From assembly GCA_022113835.1 (NCBI GenBank), contig JAILWY010000006.1, positions 6,882,001 to 6,946,000 on the forward strand: a stretch of DNA of 64,000 nucleotides. Direction: 5' to 3'. The stretch's first letter is position 1; every line of letters begins with the position of its first letter. A program made the translations under genes and the position numbers. The DNA comes from Atopsyche davidsoni (lineage: Eukaryota > Arthropoda > Insecta > Trichoptera > Hydrobiosidae). This document shows positions 46,546 through 58,960 of the stretch, one piece after another. The notes under the pieces are model-generated. The model was not told the origin of the DNA. It saw only the letters and a program-made list of their open reading frames with translations, and ran no database searches.

Positions 46546-49500
46546 ATCTATAATTGCCATACCAAAATATTATAAATACAGGAAAAATATTTTACTTATA
46601 AAGTTCCGGACGTTATATCACCGTGGTCTATCCAAGACGGAAACTATCAATAAGAAATATACTTATGAATCGTGCTAGTGTGCGCTTTCATCGGGGCAAG
46701 GTTAAACTTGTACTGATGTGTTTTAGAATCATACTGACTTATGTGTAACATTTAGATTAATAGCTAATAAACACTGTACTGTAATCAAAGGTTATACATT
46801 GAGAAATACGGACATACGTTAGTAATTTTCTAAGGGTAATAAATATAATGGCAGTAAAGATTACTTACACGCCTTTCATTTGACGGCCGAACGAGTGAAT
46901 AGTGGGTCTTTAACGTTTTAATATAAACCTTTATGAATGGAGAGTTAATGTTCCACTGTTACTAAATCCATCTGACATAATTAACTACCGTTTTGTACAG
47001 CGACATTGTCCCAAATGGGACACTTTAATTCAAAATTGTTAATAGATTTACCAAATTACTATTTTATGTAAAGCAGCCTCTTGCAGAGGATGATAACTAG
47101 AGACGTAAGTAGCAATTCCAGTGCTGAAACTGAAAATGATTTGATTAATTAATAATTTTCAACAAATTTACCGTATAATGATAATACATATGTATGTATA
47201 GTTAAATAACGTATATTTATGCAGTGAGAATGATTTTTCTACATACACTACAATTAAAGATGAAGAATAGTAAATATGTTTTTTAAATTTATTTTGGGCA
47301 ATATTGAATTCAGTTTGCTATTGAATTCCGACCACTAATAATTTTAACTAAACTGCATTAAAAAAATTATCAATACAAACAAAATTTATTCAAAGCTTGG
47401 TAATTATTATTGGAGTCAAGTCAGTCCACTCCATATTGGTGTACTTTTTACGTCGCAGCAATGAAGTAATACTGAGAGATAAATTCAAATGAAAGTGTTG
47501 TAGGCAGTAAAAATTAGACCAGAATTAAAATGGATAACGCGCCATAACCAATGGTTTGCATAATCCTTCCTAATGCCTCGGTTTAGTATAATTGCATGTC
47601 ACTCATTGCAGCAAGTTAAGTGTTCCTCCGGGTAGCGTGCACTCTGAATAACGATTATATCTTGCAATGTGTACTTACTCTAAACATCAATCATTATCTA
47701 AATTATTGGTCTCATATACTAACTTAGAGATTTAAAATAATTTATTTTTACGTTTCACTTGCAACACATTTAAAAGCTGTAGGCTAATATTAAAACCGCG
47801 ATATGAAATTCAATTGGACTGTTTTAAATTATACTGATCACAATGCTTGACACTAAAAAAAGTAGTTATATTTGTGAAAATTCGAAGAATACTACAAATG
47901 ATTAGTATTTATTATAGTTGTTAATTTTAGGTATTTTTAATAGACACAAAAACAATCGATTCAAATGCGATTTTTCACACAATTATAATTTCCGAATTGC
48001 TTCCTAAATTAACATACTTATTTTCTAACAAAGCCGGAATCGTTTCAATAAATGAAACAAATTAAATTTATAGGCATCGATATTTTATTACACCCCAGCC
48101 TATCCGTGACTGTTTCGTGTTTAAATGAAAATAAACGAAAACGTGGATATCCACGTGTACGCATTTGAGAAATGAATCGTTAATTACTCCCAATGTAACA
48201 AATGTATTTCTTTTATTGCTAATCTACCACTCCCTATTCCATTAATCCAATTGAAGGATAAGATGGAGGTACCTTTTCTGAGATATCTTAATTAAGAAAT
48301 TACAGTAATTAAGAAGCATAAGGTATATTTAAAAAATAAAAACATGATCGATCATGACCAATATCGCTAATGGACGTTTGTTCGTTTTATTGTTGTTAGA
48401 AGCACGACAGCAATAATAAGACACGGTGGATAAAATATTTTTAAATATATAATATGTAGATCCAATATCATAATAATGATAATATTATATTATTTAATAC
48501 CTTCCGAAATAATAAATGCTACATATTTTTTGTTGAGTGTAAAATTACATCATACATATTACTTACTGTGCGGCAAACAGCTTAATCTATGTACACACTG
48601 CCGAATATGCCATTATATATTATGAAGTTATGTATATTTTAATTGAAACCGATTATCAGTATCTACGTCATACCTAAATGATCTGGATTTTTCTGTTATT
48701 TGGGGTGAAAGGGGGATGACTTCCCTCAACGAAAAGCTATTTTTCATATTAACTGCACGCGCAGAAGAAATTCACTCTAAGATAATCTGAATGTGGAGTC
48801 AAATAAATAACACTCAGTTTTGTGAAATTCGGGGGTTGCAAGGATATAAAAGGGAAATTAAAAAAGATTAGAAGACGCTGCATCCGTGTACGGGGTGATA
48901 TACTTCCGGTCTCGCCTGCATCAGGGAGGATTTTATCTAGTTAAGTTATTAAAGTTGTTTCGCAGGCACTTCGTGGGGTCTTCTTCTACGAGTCTTACAA
49001 AAACAAGATAAAGCTATTTTTTCTTACTTTATACGTTTCATTAAAACAATGTAAAAAGGCATATATATTATTTCGACGGGGGGTATTTCGGTTGAATATC
49101 ATTAATTCAAATGTTTTATGATAATCAATAAATGCAAGAAGATTCTAAAATCTATTGGCCGTTATATTCATATTTAATTAATATATTCCTGATACCAGGA
49201 GAAATGTTGATTTATGAAAAAAATATTTGCAAGTCATTCTATTATAAAACAGCATGCCTACGAGAATAGTGATTGAAATAGCTTGCAGTATCTTTTTTTT
49301 GTGTAGAAGTTTATGATATGTATCAAAGCAGTGATAGCAGTCCTGGTCCAAAAATAAGCTACTGTTGTTCGGCTGTAAGAATGGCCACAGGCTGGTGACG
49401 AGGTGAGGCAGTAAAAACCAGAAGTGGCGTGGCATCGACATACGTGGCGATTCGTGGTTCTTTGTCGAGCTACAGTGGCGTGCGGTACACCTCCCTAGTC

Positions 49501-52500
49501 ACATTTGCTTGATGTGTGGTCACCGCCACTTTAAGTCTCAATGAAAACGATATCATTATAAAAACGCGCTGTACTTGTATATTTGCACGTGTATGTATCA
49601 TTTTATCCCCGTGGTATGTAGGGAAAGGTTACCTCTTGTATTCGCAGTGTGTTTGTGTATAATCATCTGTATTCAAAAAGCACAAGGTAACGAGAAAGCC
49701 AAGCCAGATAAAGGCGCTCCCCTCTTGGTGCCCAGCGGTAACGGTTCGAGTCCTCGCGGCGGGCTGTGCATACCTTTATGCTGATGCAGCCTCCGTGCTC
49801 TCCGCGGCTTCACTCTCTACTCCATCCACAAACACGTTTGCGCTGGCTGGAAATTCACAGTAAACTGGTTTTAAAGCCCGCGAAAAAGCGACTCGGTACA
49901 AATCTGCTTCCAACGTGGCTTCAGGTACAGTAAGACCAGGGGCGTGCGCGGATCACTCGCAACATTTATTTTTCTAGATAATTCGATTTTAACTGTACTG
50001 GGTTATGTTTGTAGCACTCGAGTGTTTATTTGTTGGTGTGAACTTTCGCTCGGGGCGACATATTCCACTTGAATGATGCCACACCCACTTTGGATTTAAA
50101 ATAAATAAGGGACCTCTTAAAACAGGATAAATATTCTTTACAAATACAAATATTCTTTTTCTGGTTTTTATTTAATTAACTTCATGGAGATTACAATAAA
50201 TATGTGCGTTTATTTTTTTGGTAAAATATGAAATTTATTGTAACACGTTTACGTCATATATTTTTAGAAAAATAGAATACTAGCGATTGATTTTTAATAT
50301 ATGGTTTGCAATCTCTTCAAAACGTATTTAAAATTGTAAAAATATACATTTGAGTCCATGATGGTTTTTATTTCAATTAAAACACTAGGATAAATTAGCA
50401 TTGCGTATTTTTCGTTACTTACATTTTAGCATTTATTATATTTTATTCGTCTTACTAATAAACTTTATGAGCAGTTTAGTTACACTCGAAATACGCGATG
50501 TGCTTGGTTACCGCGACATATGTTATAATTTTATAATAAATTAAATAACTAATATATGCATAAAATTTATTAATGACTTTATATTGAGTGTATTTATGTC
50601 CTTGTGTGAATGTGTGTGAAAACTACTAAATTTAACGATAGTAAAAATCTAATCTTTTGTTCACACATTTTAAAGCAGATGTACAACGCAGAGAATCTAA
50701 ATTTACTGTCTGTAAGACAGAACATAATTGTTCACTATAAAAATAATTACTCTGATGTTCCATGAGCAATAAAATAGGTATTTACTCATAGTGAGTCTCG
50801 CTGGGCTGTGAGCTCTAATCCCAGGCACAGTTAATCTGAGATGAATCATTTTTTGTGGAGTTCAGATTCCGTGTTTCGGGTAGGTGCTCGGTCGGGTTCG
50901 TTATTATATGGTTTAGCAGGTAAACAAACCGGGGCCCGGGGCCACCTGTGCCCTCAGTGGACCTGTGCTCTTCCGCCTTGCTGACGCAGGTAGTAGACGA
51001 GAGACATCAGAAAGAGGGTGCATTGAAAAAAGACGAGACGCTTGCATGGCCTCAGACCCAAGGAAAGGACCATAGCAAAATTTTGTAATAGAGAGATGTA
51101 TATTTGTTTACGTTTTACGTAAATGTTTTCATAAATATACATCGAAATCAAGGTTATAGAACATACGCTAATTTTTAAGAAATATATTGAATTATTCTTT
51201 AAAATAGTACGAGAGTCAATTTGCAATTTTTTCAGGTTTAACAAGTCGATGACTTAATAATGAAATCCAGAGTTTTGTAGAATCATATGGAGAATAAGAT
51301 TGACTTGTAAATATCGGATTATACCTTATCTCGTGTATTTACAAACGCACACCGATATGAATTCGTACCCGCTACGACCGCATACTCTGAAGTGTCCAAT
51401 TTAAGCAAATTATATTATATAGGGACAACACGATATAAATTGACAAGTAGAAATTGGTGGAACGTATCAAAAAATATTGAATAAATTAATGCGTTAAATA
51501 AAAAACCAAAAAGACCTCCCAAGTACTACAAGTTATTCGTTCTGAGAAAATCGCGTGAATTCATCTTGCAGTGAAAAAAATATGACAAATGTTTATTAAT
51601 AAATAAAAAATGTAGATGCACATCAAAATTATTAAGATATTTTTCCGCGTTATAAATTTGCGATTTATCCTGGTAAATTATAAAGGGTTGCATCCCATTC
51701 GGGAAGTGATAATCTGAATACACAAGCTGTTAGTGTTTATAACAATATGAGGACAAGGAAGTGACGCTATCTTATGTTCTCAGCAAAGTCATAATGCTGG
51801 TACTATAGGACGTGTTAACGCTACGACAAATATTTGTCATGTCATCAACATAACTAAAGGCAACGCCATAGAGTGAAGATTATATTTGTGCCATTTACGA
51901 GTGAATTTCGTTGAAAATTTTTAATAATACCTACGCGGAAGATTGAACATGTGCGGTGTTGTATTTTGTAGCAACGTCAATTTTCATTTAGCTAGAGGGG
52001 AGCAAAGCAGACATCCATTTGATTCAGCCCAGAATCCCCAAAGCCGCTCTGACGTCCCCTAACCGAGCGTGACTGATTAAGGCCAAAAATAGATCGAAAT
52101 TTCTGATCCCCATCAAAATTAATAAATTGCTGGTATAAAATAAAATGTAAGGAAGTATGTGTGTATGCGTCATGGTTCTAAAAAGTATAATCAAATTAAA
52201 TACTGCGAAGTAAATAAATCTTATCAATATTGGCTATCGAGCAATCAGTCAATAAAAAAGTCCACTCGGTAGATGAACAAGTACTACCCACCTGATAAAA
52301 GTATGAGTACCTGAGATGAATACCCAAACGGAAATAACTGACATGCCAGAATGTAGGTGTAATTTTAATGTTTTATACACCTGTTAACCTGTGTCTACGT
52401 TTTATCATTAGTGAATCATCTTCGTTTGTGTATCTAACGTCTACTCGGGCAGAGATAGGAAATAATTACAATATTTAGGCAAGCCGTGTCTGCAAATAGG

Positions 52501-52900
52501 TTACTTAACAGACCAGAAAGCATAATATTATAAAGTATAATTTCACTATTAATTGCAGTTTCGTTTTCACGTGCTCGCCCAGACCGTGAAATGTGATAGG
52601 TTATTTACAATTTCCATATATTCAGATACACCCATACATATTATATTGGAGGTGTGGAGTCGAAAAATGGACGCAAGTACTCACTTGGGATTGGCGTTAT
52701 TCATGGGACACGTCTGTTATCTCCCACGAAAGAAGTAAATCCAACAGAGCGGGCACATTCCACGACTGTTTGCAACTTGTCACCGAACACGGCACTCGGA
52801 GTATCTTTCGGATCGCGAGCACTCGAGTGTCGAAGCATGCTCGAAGTGTTTGTTTATTTATTGTCACAACTGTCGCTGTCCGGAGATCCGATGCGCGTTT
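46546..52900. other. Long AT-rich intronic stretch
   Basis: 49700-49770 carries a good B-box match (GGTTCGAGTCC) in GC-rich context but no foldable tRNA. 50790-50840 has a weaker one. No gene supported. Confidence 0.35.
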
Positions 52901-53697
52901 GCAGTGTCAGGGTGTTCCGTCATCTCGGAATTCACAATAAATAACTTTTCAATACGTGACCCTGTGCGATTTGAAGGGATCGGCATACCTGGGGCAATCT
53001 AGACAGCCGACACAACAACGCTCCGAAGGAGTCCGCAACTTGAGCGTCGAGATCGCGTATGGCGCATTTGTCAAAATATCCGACCCGTTCAATATTACGG
53101 CGATAACCGATTTTTGTTTGTTTTCAAACGCTTCCGGCCGGGGTCATTGTTTACCTTTTCCCGTACGCACAGATTCTAAAATAAACTGTCACGCGGCAAC
53201 GCGAAGCCGAAAATACAAAACAAAACTTTATTCACGGGGCGCACTTCACTGCATTCTCGTCAAAAAAACATTTACGGTTTGTGTTATTTACAACGCGAGC
53301 GGGTCTGAGCATCGTCGGGACGAAGCGAGTCCACCCGGCCTGCGTCGCGGAAACTGTCACGGAAACTCTGGTCTCGCACACTTATTGCCCGTCGGGGACT
53401 CCTGGAGACTGCAGAGGCCGGTGCTGAGGATGTCGGCTTTGCTGGTCCTGGCGCGTGCTCCGCGGTGATGTGTGCCGCGCCAGCGCGACGCTCCGGCCCG
53501 CCTAGAGTCCGCGCAACTACTGACTACTGGCGCGGCAGGTCGTGCCCCCCCCCTGCCCCCTCCCCCCCCCCCCCCTCCCCCCACCCCGCACACCTGACGG
53601 ACCAGCCGGCCCGCCAGGGGCGCCGCACCGCCGGCCGGCGATACTCTCACTCGTTTACCATTCACGTACACATAACTAAAAAAATTAATCAATACTG
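52901..53697 (-). promoter_or_regulatory. CpG-rich island with poly-C tract; candidate promoter/5' exon
   Basis: The most extended CG-rich segment in the distal half. On the minus strand there is an initiator-like TCAGTA at about 53697, a donor CGTCAG|GTGTGC (exon end 53594) and another CCCCAG|GTATGC (exon end 52989). The plus-strand ORF 52956-53468 (170 codons) has no recognisable domain and is probably a by-product of base composition. C-runs at 53547-53586 make the region prone to assembly error. Confidence 0.3.
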
Positions 53698-53720
53698 ATC
53701 GTAAATATAATCAAATATTT

Positions 53721-54086
53721 GGTACTTGTTTTTTATCCGACCGCCAAAAAACTTGTACCTGACCTTTTTTTTTTTAACCTAAGCTAACCTAACCCGACGA
53801 ATCGAGCGGTCATGGAAATCTGCAATGAACGAAATAGACGCCACAACGGGACTCATCGTCATATGCGAGTACATACACATGTGTCTATTACGGATTAGTC
53901 AATCAGATGCGTATTTATTACCGATTACGGGTCCCAACTATCCCAAACTATCCCACACAAATCACGATGATATTTTTCTGAGAGTTTCTTTAAGTCGTCT
54001 TCTATATATGAACTAATGTGCCTAATCATATTAGTAAGAGTACATATACATTTAAAAATTTGGTGGTCGGATAAAAAACAAGTACC
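53721..54086. mobile_element. MITE copy A, itself interrupted by a SINE-like segment
   Basis: Ends GGTACTTGTTTTTTATCCGA with CC(G/A)CC are inverted at 54062-54086. Flanks AAATATTT (53713-53720) and AAATATAT (54087-54094) are a 7/8 target duplication. The outer parts match copy B at 54828-55004, but about 53880-54035 is foreign: it matches the SINE-like repeat at 54.7 and 30.6 kb. Confidence 0.75.
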
Positions 54087-54426
54087 AAATATATATATCG
54101 ATTCCTTTACAAAAAAATTATAATTATCTTTAAGCATATTAAATCAGTGACCCGACTTGCAAACTATTCGTAATCAGCCAATAGCATCCATTTATATTCG
54201 GTTTGTTACGATTTGGTTGTCAGTGCCGAGCTTATAATCGATACATATTGATAACTCTCCATATGTTATGTCGTTGTTTTGCTATCGAAAAAATTTGTTT
54301 CGAATGATCGCGGAGTACTCGGCCGTCCTTAAATGAAAGTGAGAAAGTGTTTGAATCTATTAAATTGATCCGATTTATAAAACGTCAAATTCGTGACATC
54401 TGTGAATAACCAAAAGTTTGATATAG

Positions 54427-54515
54427 TAAATGTTAAATAAAGACAAGGCATTTGATTCGTGAAGATCCATTATTATAATGATAAAAGTACCTTTGTATTT
54501 TGTCTTCACTTTGTT
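54427..54515. repeat. Third copy of the foldback-family end
   Basis: ACAAGGCATTTGATTCG, then AAGATCCATTATTATAATGA, then TAAAAGTACCTTTGTATTTT match, in inverse order, the right side of the palindrome at 61861-62025. Only one arm is present here. Confidence 0.6.
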
Positions 54516-54725
54516 TTCACGCATCTGAGTGACGTTAATCAAAAAATAGACATATGAGACATATATGATGGTGCGCGTCTTGGCTAAACTAATAGATTTT
54601 AAAAATAATATCCAGATGGGACTAAAATCGCTTCACTTGTTACTTTGTTCAAAAAGCCCAGTGCTTGCAAATCACTAGATATTGGTTGGCCTGGGCACAT
54701 TGCTTCATATGTAGAGTATGATGAA

Positions 54726-55060
54726 GTGATTCGTTAGTACAAGGGTTAGTACACCGGCCATGTAAGCCAGGGGATGTGGGTTCAAATCCCACACAAATCA
54801 CGATGATATTTTTCTGAGAGTTTCTTTGCTACTTGTTTTTTATCCGACCACCAAAATTTTGTAATGTACATGTACTCTCAGAGATAAGAATCTATCATAT
54901 GACGATGAGTCCCGTTGTGGCGTTTATTTCGATGACAGCTCGATTCGTTGGGTTAGGTTAGGTTAGGTACAAGTTTTTTGGGGGTCGGATAAAAAACAAG
55001 TACCGTTTCTTTTAATCATCTTCTATGTATGAACTAATGTGCCTAATCATATTAGTAATA
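54726..55060 (+). mobile_element. tRNA-derived SINE-like repeat, split by MITE copy B
   Basis: The tRNA-like head runs from GTGATTCGTTAGTACAAGGG to GATGTGGGTTCAAATCCCAC and ACAAATCAC. It has an intact T-arm and B box and an anticodon-like stem, but weak D-arm pairing. The body continues CGATGATATTTTTCTGAGAG and GTTTCTTT, is interrupted at 54828-55004, then resumes with TAATCATCTTCTATG and ends CCTAATCATATTAGTAA. Confidence 0.6.
54828..55004. mobile_element. MITE copy B, 177 bp, with 8-bp target duplication
   Basis: Ends GCTACTTGTTTTTTATCCGA and the inverse TCGGATAAAAAACAAGTACC; target duplication GTTTCTTT at 54820-54827 and 55005-55012. The empty site is visible inside copy A (GAGAGTTTCTTTAAGTCGTC). 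The interior holds three TTAGG units. The 8-bp duplication suggests a hAT- or P-type family; the termini do not identify it further. Confidence 0.82.
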
Positions 55061-55061
55061 A

Positions 55062-55710
55062 TCTACTATAATAATAGCCATTGTGTGTGTGTATGTTTCA
55101 TTTTTTGGTTCTCTATAGAATATCTTAAAAGATACAACGCTGATTTTTTGCACGTAAGTTCAGTAAGTTTTTCCGCAGTTATGTGACAAATTTCAAGACG
55201 ATAGAATAATATTTTCATTCATAAACTAATCAAATAAAACTATCAAATATGCTTTATGTACGAATAATATGATTCTGTTGTTCACAGCGAGAATTTCAAA
55301 TTTAGAATTTTTACAAAAAAACAAAATATGATGCTTCTAAGAAATTTCCAGTTTATGTCAGCTTGACACAAGTACCAATTTTATTTTTTAGTTGCATTAG
55401 AAATTATTAATCACATCATTAATAACTTAAAATGCCTCCTAAAAAAATAACACCGTCTCAGCACAGCAAACGTAATTAAAAAAGAATAGCACAATTGAAC
55501 GTGATAAAGACTGCATCTAATAAAGAACGGTGCAGTGAAAGTGATTCGTTGTTTGTGACACGAAATGTGATATTTCCTAGAATGGCTTTGCTTTCGAAAT
55601 TAATATCCGGTTATTCAAAATATATGTGTACAAAATATTCATCTAATTGTCAGCCAAACATATGTTCAAACACTATTGCATCGTTCATCGAATACGTCAT
55701 TTTATGACGG
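55062..55710 (+). mobile_element. Helitron-like 5' end with start of a broken ORF
   Basis: Starts A|TCTACTATAATAATAGCC right after the SINE tail and is the inverse match of 31351-31727. ATG at 55432 opens MPPKKITPSQHSKRN and then stops. A further open stretch (55495-55707: NVIKTASNKERCSESDS...) follows in another frame. A basic MPPKK-type start is common in insect Helitron proteins (recall), but no Rep or helicase motif is present, so the family call is inference. Confidence 0.5.
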
Positions 55711-55855
55711 GCTACATTTCTAGTATAATATATTAAATAAAATGTGTCGAAAGCGCGGTTGACTAATGCAATGCAATGCGAATGTAAAACAGGTAAGAGG
55801 ACAATAGGCAGTAGACTGCTTGAGATATGAGTTGTTTGCACAGACGTTTGTTGAT
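55711..55855. other. Short AT-rich spacer
   Basis: Separates the Helitron-like segment from the next GC-rich island. Nothing supported. Confidence 0.3.
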
Positions 55856-56085
55856 TATTCTGCGGTGCGGGGACTCCCCCGCGGCGCGGCTTGGCGACCC
55901 CTGCAGTGGCCGGGCGGCCGCGCGAGGAACGCGAAGTTTGTTAAACCCGTCCTGGCGGGGAGGCAGTCGCGAGGCCCGCGGCCCGCCCCGGCCTCCGCGC
56001 TCTACCCCGGCGGGACCGCGACCCGGCCGGGGACTCCCCTGGACTCCCCTGCACTCCCCTGAACTCCCCGCCGAGCATCCTCGGG
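55856..56085. promoter_or_regulatory. Very GC-rich island with CTCCCCTG short tandem
   Basis: CpG-dense, with a GGACTCCCCT-type 10-11-base repeat (about four units, 56029-56070). Both strands carry composition-driven ORFs without known domains. Candidate promoter or unmethylated island; function unknown. Confidence 0.25.
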
Positions 56086-58740
56086 ATAAATATTTATCGG
56101 AATTATGTAAATCGACGCAAAACTGCCACGATGAAACGCTGCGTACCAGATGCTTAGTAACTTTAAAATGCATTGTAATTTTTTTTTCAAAATACAGTAT
56201 ATGCTGCAGAAAAGGTAAACTAAGTGTATAATAAAACTATAGAATAATAAAAGCGGAAAATGCACAGCAATTGTAGATAAAACTATAAAGTAGGTTTTTT
56301 AAATATGATGATTACTAAAAGCATTTTAACACGCTGTGATATTTTTCGCTTATCAGCTTTTTAAAATAACATTTAAGTGTTCAAAATGGCCGAAAAATTT
56401 AAGTACGGAAGTCGTTATTCAGGAACAGTTTTTCGATAAATAAGCATTAATGCTGCGAACAATTGGAATAATTCATTTACTTCCTTTTGATACTTCAATG
56501 TCAAATTTTTAGAAAATTAAGTTTTTGTACGATATATATATGACTAAAACACGGCAAATTAATTCGATGTGCGTATTAGATTATATATGAAAGCAAACCA
56601 AAGAATAGCTAAATAAGATTACACGTTTCCATATAAAAATTATTTCGTTCACTGTATCAACTAAGATACAACTGATGTCGTATGTCGTAATACATTCTTG
56701 CATTGTAATTAGATACGTGGGTATACGCTAAGATATATAAAACACCGAGATGAGATTTTAAAATCACCGATAATTCTCAGAAGATGACCGACCGACCGGT
56801 TTAAACATATAAATAATCTGCAATTTCTTTTTGCCTCTCGCTTGTCAGATTAATGTGTATATTTATAAAGAGTTCACGCCTCTAACGCTCACAAAACTGA
56901 AATACAATATGGCTGTATATTCTCTTCAAAGATGTATCATATTCCGATAATACGGCGGAGATTGCGAGTGTCTGATCACCGGTGCATGCAAACGATTCAG
57001 ACCTCGAGCCCCAGCCAGTGCGGGTCCAAGAATCCAATTTCGCCAGAAAAGCTTTGAACGACTCTCCTACTGCGCTGCTTCTAGGATCTAGCATGTAAGC
57101 TCGGATCTCATACATATTTTACTCCGTCTTTGACTTGCAAATTGAAAAGCTTTTAGATAAATTGGATGTGTTTATGGAAATGTTAATATTTAATCGGAGA
57201 ATCTTTGTAAGCGAGAATAAATTGAATCCATATCCCCGGTGAATAAAGATAAAAATAATCAACAAGCAAATCGTTCTGCACACATGAAACAGACCTTGGA
57301 TAATTGGACGTCGTCACACAACTATTAGAAAAATCACATAATAAAATAAACAGTAGCATCATAGAAAAAGTATTAATTATATATCAGTCCCAATTGTTTC
57401 ATATTGGATATTAAAAATAAGACTAAAACGCTATTGAAATAAAAGTTACGACCTTTGACTTGTCGGGTATACAGCAGTGGATAAAAAAAATAACTCTATC
57501 GGTGTATTGCTGATACCTTTGAAGTGACTGCACTAATATGCACAGTTATATATGAAACGATTTGTACAGCTGTTAACTGGTTTAAGCGGTTTTTTTTAAC
57601 ACGTAATATTAAATATAACAGCCATCATTTATAAAAAAAATATTATAATTAAAAATATTTCATATAAAAGCTTTTATAGTTTTTGTGTGCCGCCACTGCA
57701 GCAAGTGCACCTCCTGCAAGTTGAGAGAGTGAGATGAATATAGCCACATATAACGAGTGCGATAAGGATGCCAATTTCTGCACCAGTTCCGCGCGAGGGA
57801 GATGACGCTATGCAACTCTTCACAGTGTAAGAGAGACGACTGCGGCTTTATTCATAAGCGGGGTATAATTTAACAGCCCAGATTTTACAATTGCACTTTT
57901 TAATGACTTCTTATACAGATAAAAATAAGTGCACTGAAAGTAAATTAAATAGTACTATGAATAGCACCAATTATACTATCTTTATGAGTTTTATAAATAT
58001 TTTTATTTATTTTTAACTTTCTATTAAAAATCTTGGCAACCGCGGTGGTAAACACTTATATAGAATTTCAACAAAGATAAAAAATATTTTCAAAACGTTA
58101 CTCGTATAGCAGCTGTTGTAACTGTCATGATACTGTCGAACTCAATAAGCTATCCAGACACTATCTCCATTTGAAAAACGCACTTCGAGTCCTGCAATTT
58201 TTTTACTAAGTTACCTTTACGAATATTCCAACAGATAGCAACGTCAACAATTATACAAGTGAAGCTTCCTGAAAGACCTATGAAAATAGTAAAATTATTT
58301 ATATTTCCTAAAGTTAACTAATCTCTTATTATTAACAGATTACGTTATGCCCTAAATAACATATGTATTAATAGGGTTTTCAGGATTAAAAGAGGATTTG
58401 ATAACTATAAAAATATTAACAGCCAAAATAACGTTATTTATTATACAATATATTTTTATTACATTTAATTTAATATAATATTACAACAATCAATGGTTTC
58501 AAGATATATTTCAACTTGTATATTTTACGTGCGTATTCAATTTACTGAAGGTATCGAACGTGTCAAATAAAAATGGAAGCCTGATCTGAAATTTCTCTCT
58601 CACCGCCAGCCTCAAAGGCTTAAATTCAAAGTACCTGTTATATTCAGAACTGTCCCAATTAACCGAAACAGAGTGTATTAAGATGAATAGACAGATTCGA
58701 TCGCGCAATCCGCCGTTTAAATTTACTTCATGAATAGGGC
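56086..58740. other. AT-rich intronic or intergenic sequence
   Basis: No supported feature. The ORF at 56882-57115 (minus) shows no domain. Confidence 0.3.
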
Positions 58741-58960
58741 TTTTAGTGCTCAACGCGCCAAAGCGGGACGGCGCTATACGCCGGGCCGCGCGTGCGAGCG
58801 AGAGGTCCGAGGTCGTTACCTGCCGCTCCCGGGCGTTTCCTCTAAACCAGGAGATTTAGTCCAGTGGCGTGGAGGAGCACTCGAGGAGCGGGCGATGGAG
58901 GATACGTGGAAAGAAGCACTCGCGAGGCGTTCAGCGAAATTGCTTTCAAATTAAAAGCGC
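58741..58960 (-). promoter_or_regulatory. GC-rich island with strong minus-strand donor
   Basis: GAGCGGCAG|GTAACG on the minus strand would end an exon at 58820. The same island carries a CAGTGGCGTG transposon-like motif at 58863, so it could be repeat-derived instead. Confidence 0.25.

Noticed and set aside
49700..49770. tRNA or SINE suggested by GGTTCGAGTCC
   Set aside because: No convincing A box or cloverleaf; a single B-box match in GC-rich sequence is weak.
52956..53468. 170-codon plus-strand ORF, the longest in the distal intron
   Set aside because: No recognisable domain, atypical composition and CpG-rich context; few stops are expected from base composition. Kept only as part of a candidate regulatory island.
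54726..54800. Functional tRNA gene
   Set aside because: T-arm and B box are good, but the D-arm pairs poorly and the acceptor 3' strand is offset by two bases. The sequence is part of a dispersed repeat.
54948..54967. TTAGG insect telomere-type repeats
   Set aside because: Only three units, and they lie inside MITE copy B, with the related inverse in copy A, so they are element sequence and not an interstitial telomere.
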